NCBI RefSeq assembly: GCF_022637415.1
Contig: NZ_CP093340.1
Location: forward strand, 1,550,001-1,614,000
Reading direction: 5' to 3'
Origin: Luteimonas sp. S4-F44
GTDB taxonomy: Bacteria > Pseudomonadota > Gammaproteobacteria > Xanthomonadales > Xanthomonadaceae
DNA length: 64,000 nt
Positions 9,941 through 22,833 of the stretch are shown one piece after another. Position numbers and translations under genes: made by a program. Numbering within the stretch: position 1 is the first letter of the stretch; every line of letters starts with the position of its first letter. A model generated the notes under the pieces. That model was given only the letters and a program-made list of their open reading frames with translations, did not search any database and was not told the DNA's origin.

Positions 9941-10020
9941 TCGCGTTTCCATTCCTGCGGCGTGTTGTTGCCGCGTTCGTACACTCAATTCCCGCAATTT
10001 TCCCCGGAGTCCTTACCAAG

Positions 10021-10791
10021 ATGAAGACCACATCGCGTATCGCCCTCGTCGGCCTGGTGGCCGTGCTGCCGCTGGCGATGATCGCCTGCAAGCCGATCGA
10101 CAAGGAGACCGGCAAGCCAGTCCAAGGTGCTGCCGATGCCGGCGAGCAAGCCGCCAGCGGCACCGAGATCGCCGGCCTCAAGACCGAGCGTGAGCAGGTG
10201 AGCTACATCATCGGCAACCAGATGGGCGAGTCGCTCAAGCAGGTCAAGGACGAGATCGATCTCAAGACCCTGCAGCGCGCGATCGCCGAGACGCTGGACG
10301 ACAAGGCGATCGAGATCAGCGACGAGCAGGCGATGAAGGTGATGCAGTCCTTCGGTGAGCGCATGCAGGCCAAGCAACAGGCCGAAATGCAGGAGAAGGC
10401 CAAGGCCAACGCCGCCGAGGCCGAGAAGTTCTTCGCCGAGAACGGCAAGCGCGAAGGCGTGCAGACCACCGCGTCGGGCCTGCAGTACCGCGTCGTCACC
10501 CAGGGCACCGGCGCCAAGCCCGGCCCCGAAGACACCGTGCGCGTGCACTACAAGGGCACGCTGCTCAACGGCGAGACCTTCGACAGCTCCTACGACCGCG
10601 GCGAGCCGGCGCAGTTCGCGCTCAATCAGGTGGTCCCGGGCTGGCAGGAAGGCCTGCAGCTGATGCCGGTCGGCAGCAAGTACGAGCTGTGGATCCCGGC
10701 CAAGCTGGGCTACGGCGAGATGGGCACCGGCCCGATCGGCCCGAACCAGGCGCTGGTCTTCGAGGTCGAGCTGCAGGACATCGTCAAGTGA
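10021..10791 (+). CDS. FkpA/Mip-like FKBP isomerase lipoprotein
   Basis: A 256-residue FKBP-type prolyl isomerase that assists folding of envelope proteins. The N-terminus MKTTSRIALVGLVAVLPLAMIAC has lipobox MIAC, so it should be lipid-anchored at Cys24, unlike the upstream gene product. A single N-terminal dimerisation domain with a long Lys/Glu/Ala-rich helix (MQAKQQAEMQEKAKANAAEAEKFF) leads into the catalytic domain with VRVHYKGTLLNGETFDSSYDRG, VVPGWQEGLQLMPVGSKYELWIP and LGYGE. The architecture matches Mip of intracellular and plant pathogens and FkpA of E. coli. It lies 80 bases after the other FKBP gene and just before slyX, an association common in gammaproteobacteria. Confidence 0.92.
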   Translation: MKTTSRIALVGLVAVLPLAMIACKPIDKETGKPVQGAADAGEQAASGTEIAGLKTEREQVSYIIGNQMGESLKQVKDEIDLKTLQRAIAETLDDKAIEISDEQAMKVMQSFGERMQAKQQAEMQEKAKANAAEAEKFFAENGKREGVQTTASGLQYRVVTQGTGAKPGPEDTVRVHYKGTLLNGETFDSSYDRGEPAQFALNQVVPGWQEGLQLMPVGSKYELWIPAKLGYGEMGTGPIGPNQALVFEVELQDIVK

Positions 10792-10846
10792 TCCACGCAC
10801 CGTCGCGGCGTGCATCGCCGCGTCGCGACGGTGGAGATGCCGCGCG

Positions 10847-11089
10847 ATGACCGGTGCCCTCATCGACGCCCAGGCCCATGCGGCGCTGGAGCAGCGGGTG
10901 ACCGAGCTGGAGACGCGGCTGGCCTTCCAGGAGCACACGATCTCCGAGCTCAACGACGCGCTCGCCGCTGCGCGGCTCGAGCTCGTGGCCCAGACCGGTC
11001 TGCTGCGCCGGGTCATGGACGACCTGCGCCAGGCGCGTACGGTGCAGTTTCCGGACCCGGGGCAGGAGCCGCCCCCGCCGCATTACTGA
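10847..11089 (+). CDS. slyX: SlyX family protein
   Basis: An 80-residue protein that is mostly one coiled coil: ALEQRVTELETRLAFQEHTISELNDALAAARLELVAQTGLLRRVMDDL, with leucines at heptad spacing, then a Pro-rich tail ending PPPPHY. The LETRLAFQEHTISELN block and the PP-x-HY ending are diagnostic of SlyX. Its molecular role is not established. In many gammaproteobacteria it lies next to fkpA or slyD, as here, where it follows the Mip-like gene by 55 bases. Confidence 0.93.
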   Translation: MTGALIDAQAHAALEQRVTELETRLAFQEHTISELNDALAAARLELVAQTGLLRRVMDDLRQARTVQFPDPGQEPPPPHY

Positions 11090-11205
11090 CGTGCCAACAT
11101 GATCGAAAACCCAGTGTCGGGCCTGCCTGTCCGGTCGGCGTCTGTCGCCGCTGTTGCGTTGTTCACCGTGTTTCCTGTTCCTGTTCCCGGCGAGGTCCTT
11201 CCTCC

Positions 11206-11844
11206 ATGAGCGATACCCTGCGTGACCAGTTGCTCGGTCTGGGTTTCAAGGCGCCTGCCAAACCGGCCAAGCCGCCACCGAGGCGCGACGAGCGTCGGGG
11301 ACGTCCGGACGAGCGCCGCGGTGGCGGTAAGCGTGCCGAGAGCGTGCGCCAGGACGGAGCGGCACGGCCGCCGGGGCGACGCGATGCGCAGGGCCCGCGC
11401 AAGCCGCGCCCACCGCGTGAGGACATCGACCTGGCCAAGGCCTATGCGATCCGCGCTCAGCGCGAGAAGGACGAGCGCATCGAGGCCGAACGTCAGCGGC
11501 AGGAAGAGGCCCGACTGCGCCGCGAGGCGCGCGCCAGGCTCGAGGCGTTCGTCAAGGACAAGGCGCTCAACCGCGCCGATGCCGAAATCGCTCGGCATTT
11601 CGAGTATGGCGGCAAGATCAAGCGGATCCATGTCGATGCCGAGCAATTGCGCGCGCTCAACGCCGGCGAGCTTGGTGTGGTGCAGGTCAACGGCCGATAC
11701 CTGCTGGTGACCGCGGCGGTACTGGCCGAGGCGGAGACGATCTTCGCGCAGGCGGTCGCGCTGAAGGTGGACCCGTCCGCGCCAGCGGGCGACGACCCCT
11801 ACAGCGATCCCCAGTACCAGGTGCCCGACGACCTCGTATGGTGA
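11206..11844 (+). CDS. DUF2058 (YaiL-like) protein
   Basis: A 212-residue cytoplasmic protein. It begins MSDTLRDQLLGLGFK, the standard start of YaiL/DUF2058 proteins, followed by a strongly basic, probably disordered region (residues about 15-75, rich in Arg, Lys and Pro), a charged helix, and the conserved C-terminal block FEYGGKIKRIHVDAEQLRALNAGELGVVQVNGRYLLV. The basic region suggests nucleic-acid or ribosome association, which is inference. The start at 11206 is preferred to the long upstream open frame because it matches the family start. The end overlaps the next gene by 7 bases. Confidence 0.87.
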   Translation: MSDTLRDQLLGLGFKAPAKPAKPPPRRDERRGRPDERRGGGKRAESVRQDGAARPPGRRDAQGPRKPRPPREDIDLAKAYAIRAQREKDERIEAERQRQEEARLRREARARLEAFVKDKALNRADAEIARHFEYGGKIKRIHVDAEQLRALNAGELGVVQVNGRYLLVTAAVLAEAETIFAQAVALKVDPSAPAGDDPYSDPQYQVPDDLVW

Positions 11845-12590
11845 GCATGCGCGCTGTCGGGTTGTATCTCATGCTGCTGCCGGTCGGCGGCGCCTGCGCG
11901 CAGGACATCGCGTTCGACCGGCCGGGCATCGGGTTCTCGGCGTCGGTGCTCGCGCCGGGCCAAGTGGCCTGGGAGCAGGGCTTGCCGGATCTTGAGCGTA
12001 ATCGCGACGACGGCGTGCGCACCACCGAAGTGACCGCGGGCAGTGCGTTGCGCGTGGGCCTGGGGGCATCGCTGGAACTGCAACTGTCGGCGACGCCGTG
12101 GCAACGCATGTCGATGCGCGATGGCGGCGGCGCACGGCAGGTGTCCGAGGGGGCGGGTGACAGCAGTGTCGGCTTGAAGTGGGCATTGCCCAGCACGGGC
12201 GCGCTCGATTGGGCGCTACTGGCGCGCTACGGTCTGGCGACCGGATCGCGCGGGCTGCGTCCCGACACCCACCTGCGCAGTCTGGGTGCGTCGGTCGAGG
12301 GCGAGACCGAGGGCGGGCGCGGCTACGCGCTGTTCGCCGGCTACCAACATGACGACGACGGCAGCGGCTGGCAGGTCGCGCCGAGCCTGGACCTGTTCGA
12401 GGCCGGCACGCTCGCCGGCTATGTCGAGGCGGGCGTCGGCGGCGGGACGCAGGCCGGGACAGTCGTCGGCAGCGGTCTGACCTGGCGTCCGCGACCGCAG
12501 CTGCAGTTCGACCTGTCGGTATTACGCGGTGTCGGTGGGGATGCGCCCGATTGGCAGGGCGGCTTCGGCGTGGCGGTCGGGTTCCGCTGA
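11838..12590 (+). CDS. Outer-membrane transporter-like protein (MetA-pathway type)
   Basis: A 250-residue protein with a short signal (MVSMRAVGLYLMLLPVGGACA) and then a series of amphipathic beta-strands ending in the aromatic GVAVGFR, as in outer-membrane barrels. The opening DIAFDRPGIGFSASVLAPGQVAWEQGLPDLER and the SVGLKWALP block match the family annotated as 'transporter, putative MetA-pathway of phenol degradation', which carry no proven function. The true start could be ATG at 11838 or 11847. It overlaps the DUF2058 gene by 7 bases. The assignment to the barrel family is good; the substrate is unknown. Confidence 0.7.
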   Translation: MVSMRAVGLYLMLLPVGGACAQDIAFDRPGIGFSASVLAPGQVAWEQGLPDLERNRDDGVRTTEVTAGSALRVGLGASLELQLSATPWQRMSMRDGGGARQVSEGAGDSSVGLKWALPSTGALDWALLARYGLATGSRGLRPDTHLRSLGASVEGETEGGRGYALFAGYQHDDDGSGWQVAPSLDLFEAGTLAGYVEAGVGGGTQAGTVVGSGLTWRPRPQLQFDLSVLRGVGGDAPDWQGGFGVAVGFR

Positions 12591-12657
12591 AAGGCGCCGA
12601 ATCGGCGTCATTGACCGCGCGGCGCGCCGCAAGCGACGCCTGACTCGGCGCGCGGGC

Positions 12658-14073
12658 TCAAGGCGCGCGGTAGTCGGCAACCGGTCCTGCGACCTTGCGC
12701 CCGGCCTGCCAGACCGCTTCGATCGTGCGCAGATTGCGGATATCGGCCAGCGGATCGGCCGCGACCACGATGAAGTCCGCGCGTCGGCCCGGCTGCAGCA
12801 GGCCGCGGTCGTCCAGACGCAGCAGGTGCGCCGAATCGCGGGTCGCCACGGTCAGCGCCTGCTGTGGGCTGAAGCCGGCCTGCATCATCAGTTCGAGTTC
12901 GCGATGTTCGGCAAAGCCCGGCACGCGACGCGGTAGCGCGCCAGCATCGGTGCCGAAGCCGATCCGGACGCCGGCCTCGCGCAGCGTCGACAGATTGCGC
13001 AGGTTGGTGGCGAGCGCGGCGCGGGCCTTCGTGGTCTGCGGATCGCGCAGTGTGTCGGCGCGCCACTGCGGGTCGGACCACTGCGCGCGCACCGCCTCGG
13101 GCAGCGCGTTGCGCAGGAAGGGCGTCTGCAGCCACTCGGGATGCTCGGCGTAGATGTAGTTCGCCTCGTCGATCTGCAGCGTCGCGATGTAGCCGGTATC
13201 CGAGCTGCGCAGCGCAGTGACGAACGCCGGGTCGACGGGCCGGTCGCGCACGCCGTGGGCGACGATGTCCAGGCCCGCGGCGACGAGGTCGGCGGCCGGT
13301 GCGAGGTCGTGGATATGCGCGGCGGCGAGCAGCTTCTGGCGATGGGCCTCGTCGATCGTGGCGCGATAGATCTCGGGCGCCATCGGTGTCACCTGGCCGC
13401 CGAGGGCATCGACCCACAGCTTGACGATGTCGACGCCGCCTTCGGCCTGCGCGCGGACCGCGGCACGGGCCTCGGCAGCGCTCGCCGGGCGCGCGACCGG
13501 ATCGTGCACCAAGCCCATGTTCGCGGCCGGCGGCGCGCCGTCGGGCACGCCGATGCCGCCGCCCGCGCCCAGCAGTTGCGCGCCCAGCGACGGGTCGGCC
13601 GCGACGGCGTCGCGGATGTCGCCGAAGGCTGCGCCGTTCATGCCCAGCGACATCACCGTGGTGACCCCGTAGGCCTGGAACTGGCGCAGGTCGCGCACGA
13701 CGTGCGCGCGGGTGTAGAAGCGGTCGCCGTGGGCGGTGCCTTCGGTATTGCCGACGTGTGCATGGGCATTGACCAGGCCCGGCACGATGAACCGGCCGCG
13801 GTAGTCGATGCGCTCGGCATCGGCGGGCAGGTCGTCGGCATCGGGCTGCGCGACGCGTGCGATGAGGCCATCGCGGATCACCAGCGTGACCTCACCCAGG
13901 TCACGCTCGCCGTCGAATACGCGCGCATGCTCGATCACGATCACGATCGGCGGCGGCGAGGGCGGCGCATCGGCCTGCGTGGTCGCGGATGGACCGGTGA
14001 CGGGACTGCAGGCGGCGGCCAGGCCGGCGATCGCGGCCAGCGCCAGGGCGCCGGCGGTACGGCGTCGAAGCAT
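12658..14073 (-). CDS. Amidohydrolase-superfamily lipoprotein
   Basis: A 471-residue metal-dependent hydrolase of the imidazolonepropionase/prolidase-like branch. The N-terminus MLRRRTAGALALAAIAGLAAAC has lipobox AAAC, so it is probably anchored at Cys22 outside the cytoplasm. The metal-site motifs are in order: NAHAHVG (His104, His106), a Lys in VDIVKLWVD that may be carboxylated, AHIHD, IVAHGV and FGTDAG. The C-terminal DFIVVAADPLADIRNLRTIEAVWQAGRKV is the usual small beta domain. Relatives act on acyl-proline dipeptides or other amides; the substrate here is unknown. The start at 14073 is chosen because it exposes the lipobox. The gene lies 72 bases beyond metH part 2 and may be co-transcribed. 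Confidence 0.87.
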   Translation of the reverse strand: MLRRRTAGALALAAIAGLAAACSPVTGPSATTQADAPPSPPPIVIVIEHARVFDGERDLGEVTLVIRDGLIARVAQPDADDLPADAERIDYRGRFIVPGLVNAHAHVGNTEGTAHGDRFYTRAHVVRDLRQFQAYGVTTVMSLGMNGAAFGDIRDAVAADPSLGAQLLGAGGGIGVPDGAPPAANMGLVHDPVARPASAAEARAAVRAQAEGGVDIVKLWVDALGGQVTPMAPEIYRATIDEAHRQKLLAAAHIHDLAPAADLVAAGLDIVAHGVRDRPVDPAFVTALRSSDTGYIATLQIDEANYIYAEHPEWLQTPFLRNALPEAVRAQWSDPQWRADTLRDPQTTKARAALATNLRNLSTLREAGVRIGFGTDAGALPRRVPGFAEHRELELMMQAGFSPQQALTVATRDSAHLLRLDDRGLLQPGRRADFIVVAADPLADIRNLRTIEAVWQAGRKVAGPVADYRAP

Positions 14074-14145
14074 GATGGGATCCTCAGCGCGAATCAGGTG
14101 CACAAGATAGCGAGACGGTCGTGACGGGCATGCGCAGCTGGACGC

Positions 14146-16850
<2,705 letters not shown>

Positions 16851-16854
<4 letters not shown>

Positions 16855-17945
16855 GCGGCGTCGGCCCGGTGGGCGACCGGCGTGCGCGGCGCGACGTCGC
16901 GCACCGCGTCGGCGATCGCGCGGATGTGCGCGGGCGTGGTGCCGCAGCAGCCGCCGACGATGTTCAGCAGCCCGGCGGTCGCGAACTCGCGCAGTGTCGT
17001 GGCCATGTCCTCTGGCGTTTCGTCGTAACCGCCGAAGGCGTTGGGCAGGCCGGCGTTGGGATGACAGGACACATGGACTTCGGCGATCTGCGCCAGGGTG
17101 TCGACGTGGGGGCGCAGGTCCTTGGCGCCGAGCGCGCAATTGAGCCCGATCGACAGCGGCCGCGCATGGCGCAGCGAGTACCAGAACGCTTCGGCGGTCT
17201 GTCCGGACAGCGTACGTCCCGAAGCATCGGTGATCGTGCCCGAGATCATCACCGGCACCCGGCCGCCGAGATCGTCGAATACCGTCTCCACCGCGAACAG
17301 CGCGGCCTTGGCATTGAGCGTGTCGAATACCGTTTCGACCATCAGCACGTCGGCGCCGCCTTCGATCAGGCCGTGGGCGGCATCGCGGTAGATGCGTACC
17401 AGGTCCTCGAAGGTCACCGCCCGGAAGCCCGGATCGTTGACGTCGGGGCTGATCGACGCGGTGCGGCTGGTCGGGCCGAGGATGCCGGCAACGAAACGCG
17501 GCTGCGCCGGTGTACGCGCCTGCGCGGCATCGCAGGCCGCGCGCGCGAGCGCGGCGCCCTCGCGATTGAGTTCGTGCGCCAGGTGCTGCAGTCGGTAATC
17601 GGCCAGCGACACCGCGGTCGAGTTGAAGGTATTGGTCTCGACGATGTCGGCGCCGGCCTCGAGATAGGCGGCGTGAATGTCGCCAATGATGTCAGGACGG
17701 GTCAGCGTGAGCAGGTCGTTGTTGCCGCGCTGGTCGGCGGGCTCGCAGCCGCAGCCGGCGCCGTGGGCATGGCCGTCGGCGGCGTGCAGGGCATCGAAGC
17801 CGTCGGCGAAGCGCGTGCCGCGGTAATCGGCCTCGGTCAGCCCGTGCTGCTGGATCATCGTGCCCATGCCGCCATCGAGCACCAGGATGCGCTGCGCGAG
17901 CGCGGCCTCGAGCGCGGCGACGCGGTCGGGATGCAGCCAGGTCAC
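16851..17945 (-). CDS. metH: Methionine synthase, homocysteine-binding part
   Basis: A 364-residue homocysteine S-methyltransferase module, the N-terminal part of MetH. The zinc ligands are visible as Cys270 in [11 protein letters not shown] and Cys333-Cys334 in [10 protein letters not shown]. It begins [17 protein letters not shown], typical of the domain. Residues about 53-74 hold an extra His/Cys-rich segment ([20 protein letters not shown]) not found in E. coli MetH. The start is GTG at 17945, overlapping the stop of the ArsR-methyltransferase gene (GTGA); the stop overlaps the next metH part (ATGA). All three genes are thus translationally coupled. It presents homocysteine thiolate to methylcobalamin held by the partner protein. 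Confidence 0.94.
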
Positions 17946-18871
17946 GGCTTTCTCGCGATGATCGAGATCACCTGGAAGTGCGGTGGTCGCTTCTCGCGCG
18001 TCACCGTCTCGGCGCTGTGGATCTCCAGTCCCGCCTTGGTGACGAAACGGCGCAGCTCCTTGTCCGGGAAGCCCAGGTTGGCGTGGCCGTAGGCCTGCAC
18101 GACCGCCTCGTGGCCATGTCTGTCCAGGCTGGACAGCAGCAGCCGCCCGCCAGGGCGCAACACCCGCGCGGCCTCGGTGACCGCCTGCGCCGGGCGCGTG
18201 GCATAGGTCAGCGCGTGCATCAGCACGACAAGGTCGAAGCTGGCGTCGTCGAACGGCAGCGCGTGCATATCGCCTTCGCGGACTTCGACGTTGCGGAAGC
18301 GTTTAAGGCGTTCGGCCGACGCGGCGACCACCCGCGAACTCGCATCGAGGCAGACGTAGCGATGAGCGTGCGGCGCCAGCAGCTCGGCGAGTACGCCATC
18401 GCCGGAGGCGATGTCGAGCACGTCACCTGTCTCGAGCAACGGCAGTGCCGAGCGCGCCAATGCCTCCCAAGTCCGTCCGGGCGAGTAGTGGCGCTCCATG
18501 TCGCCGGCCACGCTGTCGGCCCAGTTCTGGTCGGCGGCGCGCATTGCCAGCACCGACGGGATACGCTCGGCGTCCTGGCGCAGCAGCGGATCGTCGCTGC
18601 CGGTGCTCAGCGCCTGCCACAATGCGCGCTGCGCCGGGTCGAGCGCGGCGTCGTCGAAGCGGTAGTAGGCCGACACGCCGGCGCGGCGATCGCGGACCAG
18701 GCCGGCTTCCTTGAGGCGTGCCAGGTGCGTGGACACGCGCGGCTGCGCGAGGCGGGTGATCGACGACAGCTCGGCCACCGTCAGTTCCTCGACCTCGAGC
18801 AGCGCCAGCAGCCGGACGCGGGTCGGATCGGCGAGGGTCTTGAGCCGCGCCGACCAGGCTTCCAGGTCCAT
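17942..18871 (-). CDS. ArsR-family regulator fused to methyltransferase domain (SahR-like)
   Basis: A 309-residue two-domain protein. Residues 1-85 are an ArsR winged helix-turn-helix ([40 protein letters not shown]). Residues about 120-309 are a class I SAM-dependent methyltransferase fold with motif [16 protein letters not shown] and [19 protein letters not shown]. SahR regulators of the methionine cycle bind S-adenosylhomocysteine and some have this fusion, so the domain is likely a sensor, though enzymatic activity is not excluded. ATG at 18871 is preferred because GGAG lies 6 bases upstream; ATG at 18883 is inside the palindrome at 18875-18900. It leads the metH operon and probably represses it. 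Confidence 0.88.
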   Translation of the reverse strand: MDLEAWSARLKTLADPTRVRLLALLEVEELTVAELSSITRLAQPRVSTHLARLKEAGLVRDRRAGVSAYYRFDDAALDPAQRALWQALSTGSDDPLLRQDAERIPSVLAMRAADQNWADSVAGDMERHYSPGRTWEALARSALPLLETGDVLDIASGDGVLAELLAPHAHRYVCLDASSRVVAASAERLKRFRNVEVREGDMHALPFDDASFDLVVLMHALTYATRPAQAVTEAARVLRPGGRLLLSSLDRHGHEAVVQAYGHANLGFPDKELRRFVTKAGLEIHSAETVTREKRPPHFQVISIIARKP

Positions 18872-18874
18872 GAA

Positions 18875-18900
18875 TATCTCCATATCGCGATACAGAGATA
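18875..18900. promoter_or_regulatory. 26-base palindrome, predicted operator of metH operon
   Basis: A near-perfect inverted repeat immediately upstream of the ArsR-methyltransferase start: outer arms TATCTC (18875-18880) and GAGATA (18895-18900), centre TATCGCGATA (18883-18892), 22 of 26 positions symmetric. It is strikingly AT-rich for this genome. ArsR-type regulators bind such repeats, so autoregulation of the regulator-metH operon is the natural reading. The ribosome site GGAG of the gene is inside one arm, so bound protein or a transcript hairpin could also affect translation. Confidence 0.65.
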
Positions 18901-19024
18901 ATTTTCGGCGCGGGGCGGGGTGCGGTCAAGCCGAGCGCATCCCGCGTTGGGGTGCCGGCCACCTTGCGGCCGCGCGGCCGAGCGCCGATGCTGCGCGTCC
19001 CCAGCTGCTCCAGGTCCGCACCGC

Positions 19025-19600
19025 ATGTCCGCCTCCCGCCCTTCGCGCGCGCCCGCGCTGGCCGCCGCCTTCGCCGACTACGCGGTCCTGTATCCCGACG
19101 AGCACGCCACCGTCGCCGAGTTCGCCGCGCTGCTCGACGATCCGCTCGATCCGTTCGTGCGCGAACGCCTCGCCGGCCATTTCACCGCCTCGGCGCTGGT
19201 GGTCTCGGCCGACGGCCAGCGCACCTTGCTCACCCACCATCGCAAGCTGAACCTGTGGCTGCAGCCCGGCGGCCATGCCGATGGCGACATCGATCTGGCA
19301 CGCGTGGCGCGGCGCGAGACCGAGGAGGAGACCGGTCTGCAGGGCGTGGCGGTGCTGCCGGCGATCTTCGACCTCGACCGGCATTGGATCCCCGAACACA
19401 GAGGCGTGCCGGCGCACTGGCACTACGACGTGCGCTATCTCGTGCGCGCCGGCGCCGACGAACGCTTCGTCGTCAGCGCCGAATCCCACGCGCTCGCGTG
19501 GCGGGCGCTCGCCGATGTGGCCGCAGGCAGCGAGTACGACGCGTCCCTGCGCCGCATGGCGCACAAGTGCCTGGACGGGTGGGGGAGCTCGGTCGGCTGA
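19025..19600 (+). CDS. Nudix hydrolase
   Basis: A 191-residue member of the Nudix family, which hydrolyses nucleoside diphosphates linked to other moieties. The Nudix box is visible as GGHADGDIDLARVARRETEEETGL (residues about 80-103), with the REXXEE core RETEEE. Downstream DRHWIPEHRGVPAHWHYDVRYLVRA is typical of a subgroup with a conserved HWHYDVRY strand. Substrate not determinable. The start at 19025 is the first ATG giving a compact protein; the open frame continues upstream without a ribosome site. It stands alone between the divergent metH operon and convergent serA. Confidence 0.85.
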   Translation: MSASRPSRAPALAAAFADYAVLYPDEHATVAEFAALLDDPLDPFVRERLAGHFTASALVVSADGQRTLLTHHRKLNLWLQPGGHADGDIDLARVARRETEEETGLQGVAVLPAIFDLDRHWIPEHRGVPAHWHYDVRYLVRAGADERFVVSAESHALAWRALADVAAGSEYDASLRRMAHKCLDGWGSSVG

Positions 19601-19643
19601 GCCTCGCGACGGTCCGCCAACCCAACGCCCTGATCCCGATGGC

Positions 19644-20876
<1,233 letters not shown>

Positions 20877-21066
20877 CGAGGCTGCGGCCGCCGGTCGGGA
20901 GGAGCGCATCATGGTGCCAGAAGGCCGCCGCTGTTGCAGCGCAGCAGATGGTCTCGCCTCCGGGATGTGCACGCGCTCGGTTCGGCCCTGCACCGAAGCC
21001 GCGCGGACGCTGGACGCCTGCGGGCGCGGCTGGCAGGCTGGCCCGCCGTGCCGCGATGTCTTCACC

Positions 21067-22455
<1,389 letters not shown>

Positions 22456-22529
22456 CTGCCACTTGGCATCGGCATGAAGGTGGCGTGAGGGCAGGGTAGA
22501 GTGTGGCCTCCCCGATGGAGATGCCCCTG

Positions 22530-22829
22530 ATGTTTCGAGCCTTGCTGGCCTGTGCGTTGCTCGTTCTGACCACGTCGGCGTTCGCCGGCAGTTTCGCCGG
22601 GACGACCGGCGGTGCGACGTCAGCTGGCAGCTCGGCCTCGTCGGGCAGCAGTTCGGGCAAGGACAAGATCGTGCTGCAGGCGCGCGAAGATGCCGCCGGG
22701 TTCGTCGCCAGCGATGGCCGGATCCGCGGCGTCCGCCTCGAAGCCGCCCTGCGTCACCTGCGGCAGACGCGGCCCGATGCGCAGGCGGCGAGCGATCTGC
22801 AACTGGCGCAGGCGATTCTCGCGCTCTAA
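22530..22829 (+). CDS. DUF2388-like small exported protein
   Basis: A 99-residue protein with signal peptide MFRALLACALLVLTTSAFA. The mature part starts with a Ser/Gly/Thr-rich stretch and ends in the conserved block DKIVLQAREDAAGFVASDGRIRGVRLEAALRHLR...ASDLQLAQAILAL, which I associate with DUF2388, a family of about 100 residues found mainly in pseudomonads and xanthomonads. Function unknown; periplasmic. The start at 22530 is chosen because GGAG lies 9 bases upstream and it gives a clean signal peptide; in-frame ATGs at 22515 and 22521 and GTG at 22503 also exist. It is followed after 4 bases by the DUF4105 gene. Confidence 0.75.
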   Translation: MFRALLACALLVLTTSAFAGSFAGTTGGATSAGSSASSGSSSGKDKIVLQAREDAAGFVASDGRIRGVRLEAALRHLRQTRPDAQAASDLQLAQAILAL

Positions 22830-22833
22830 CGCC

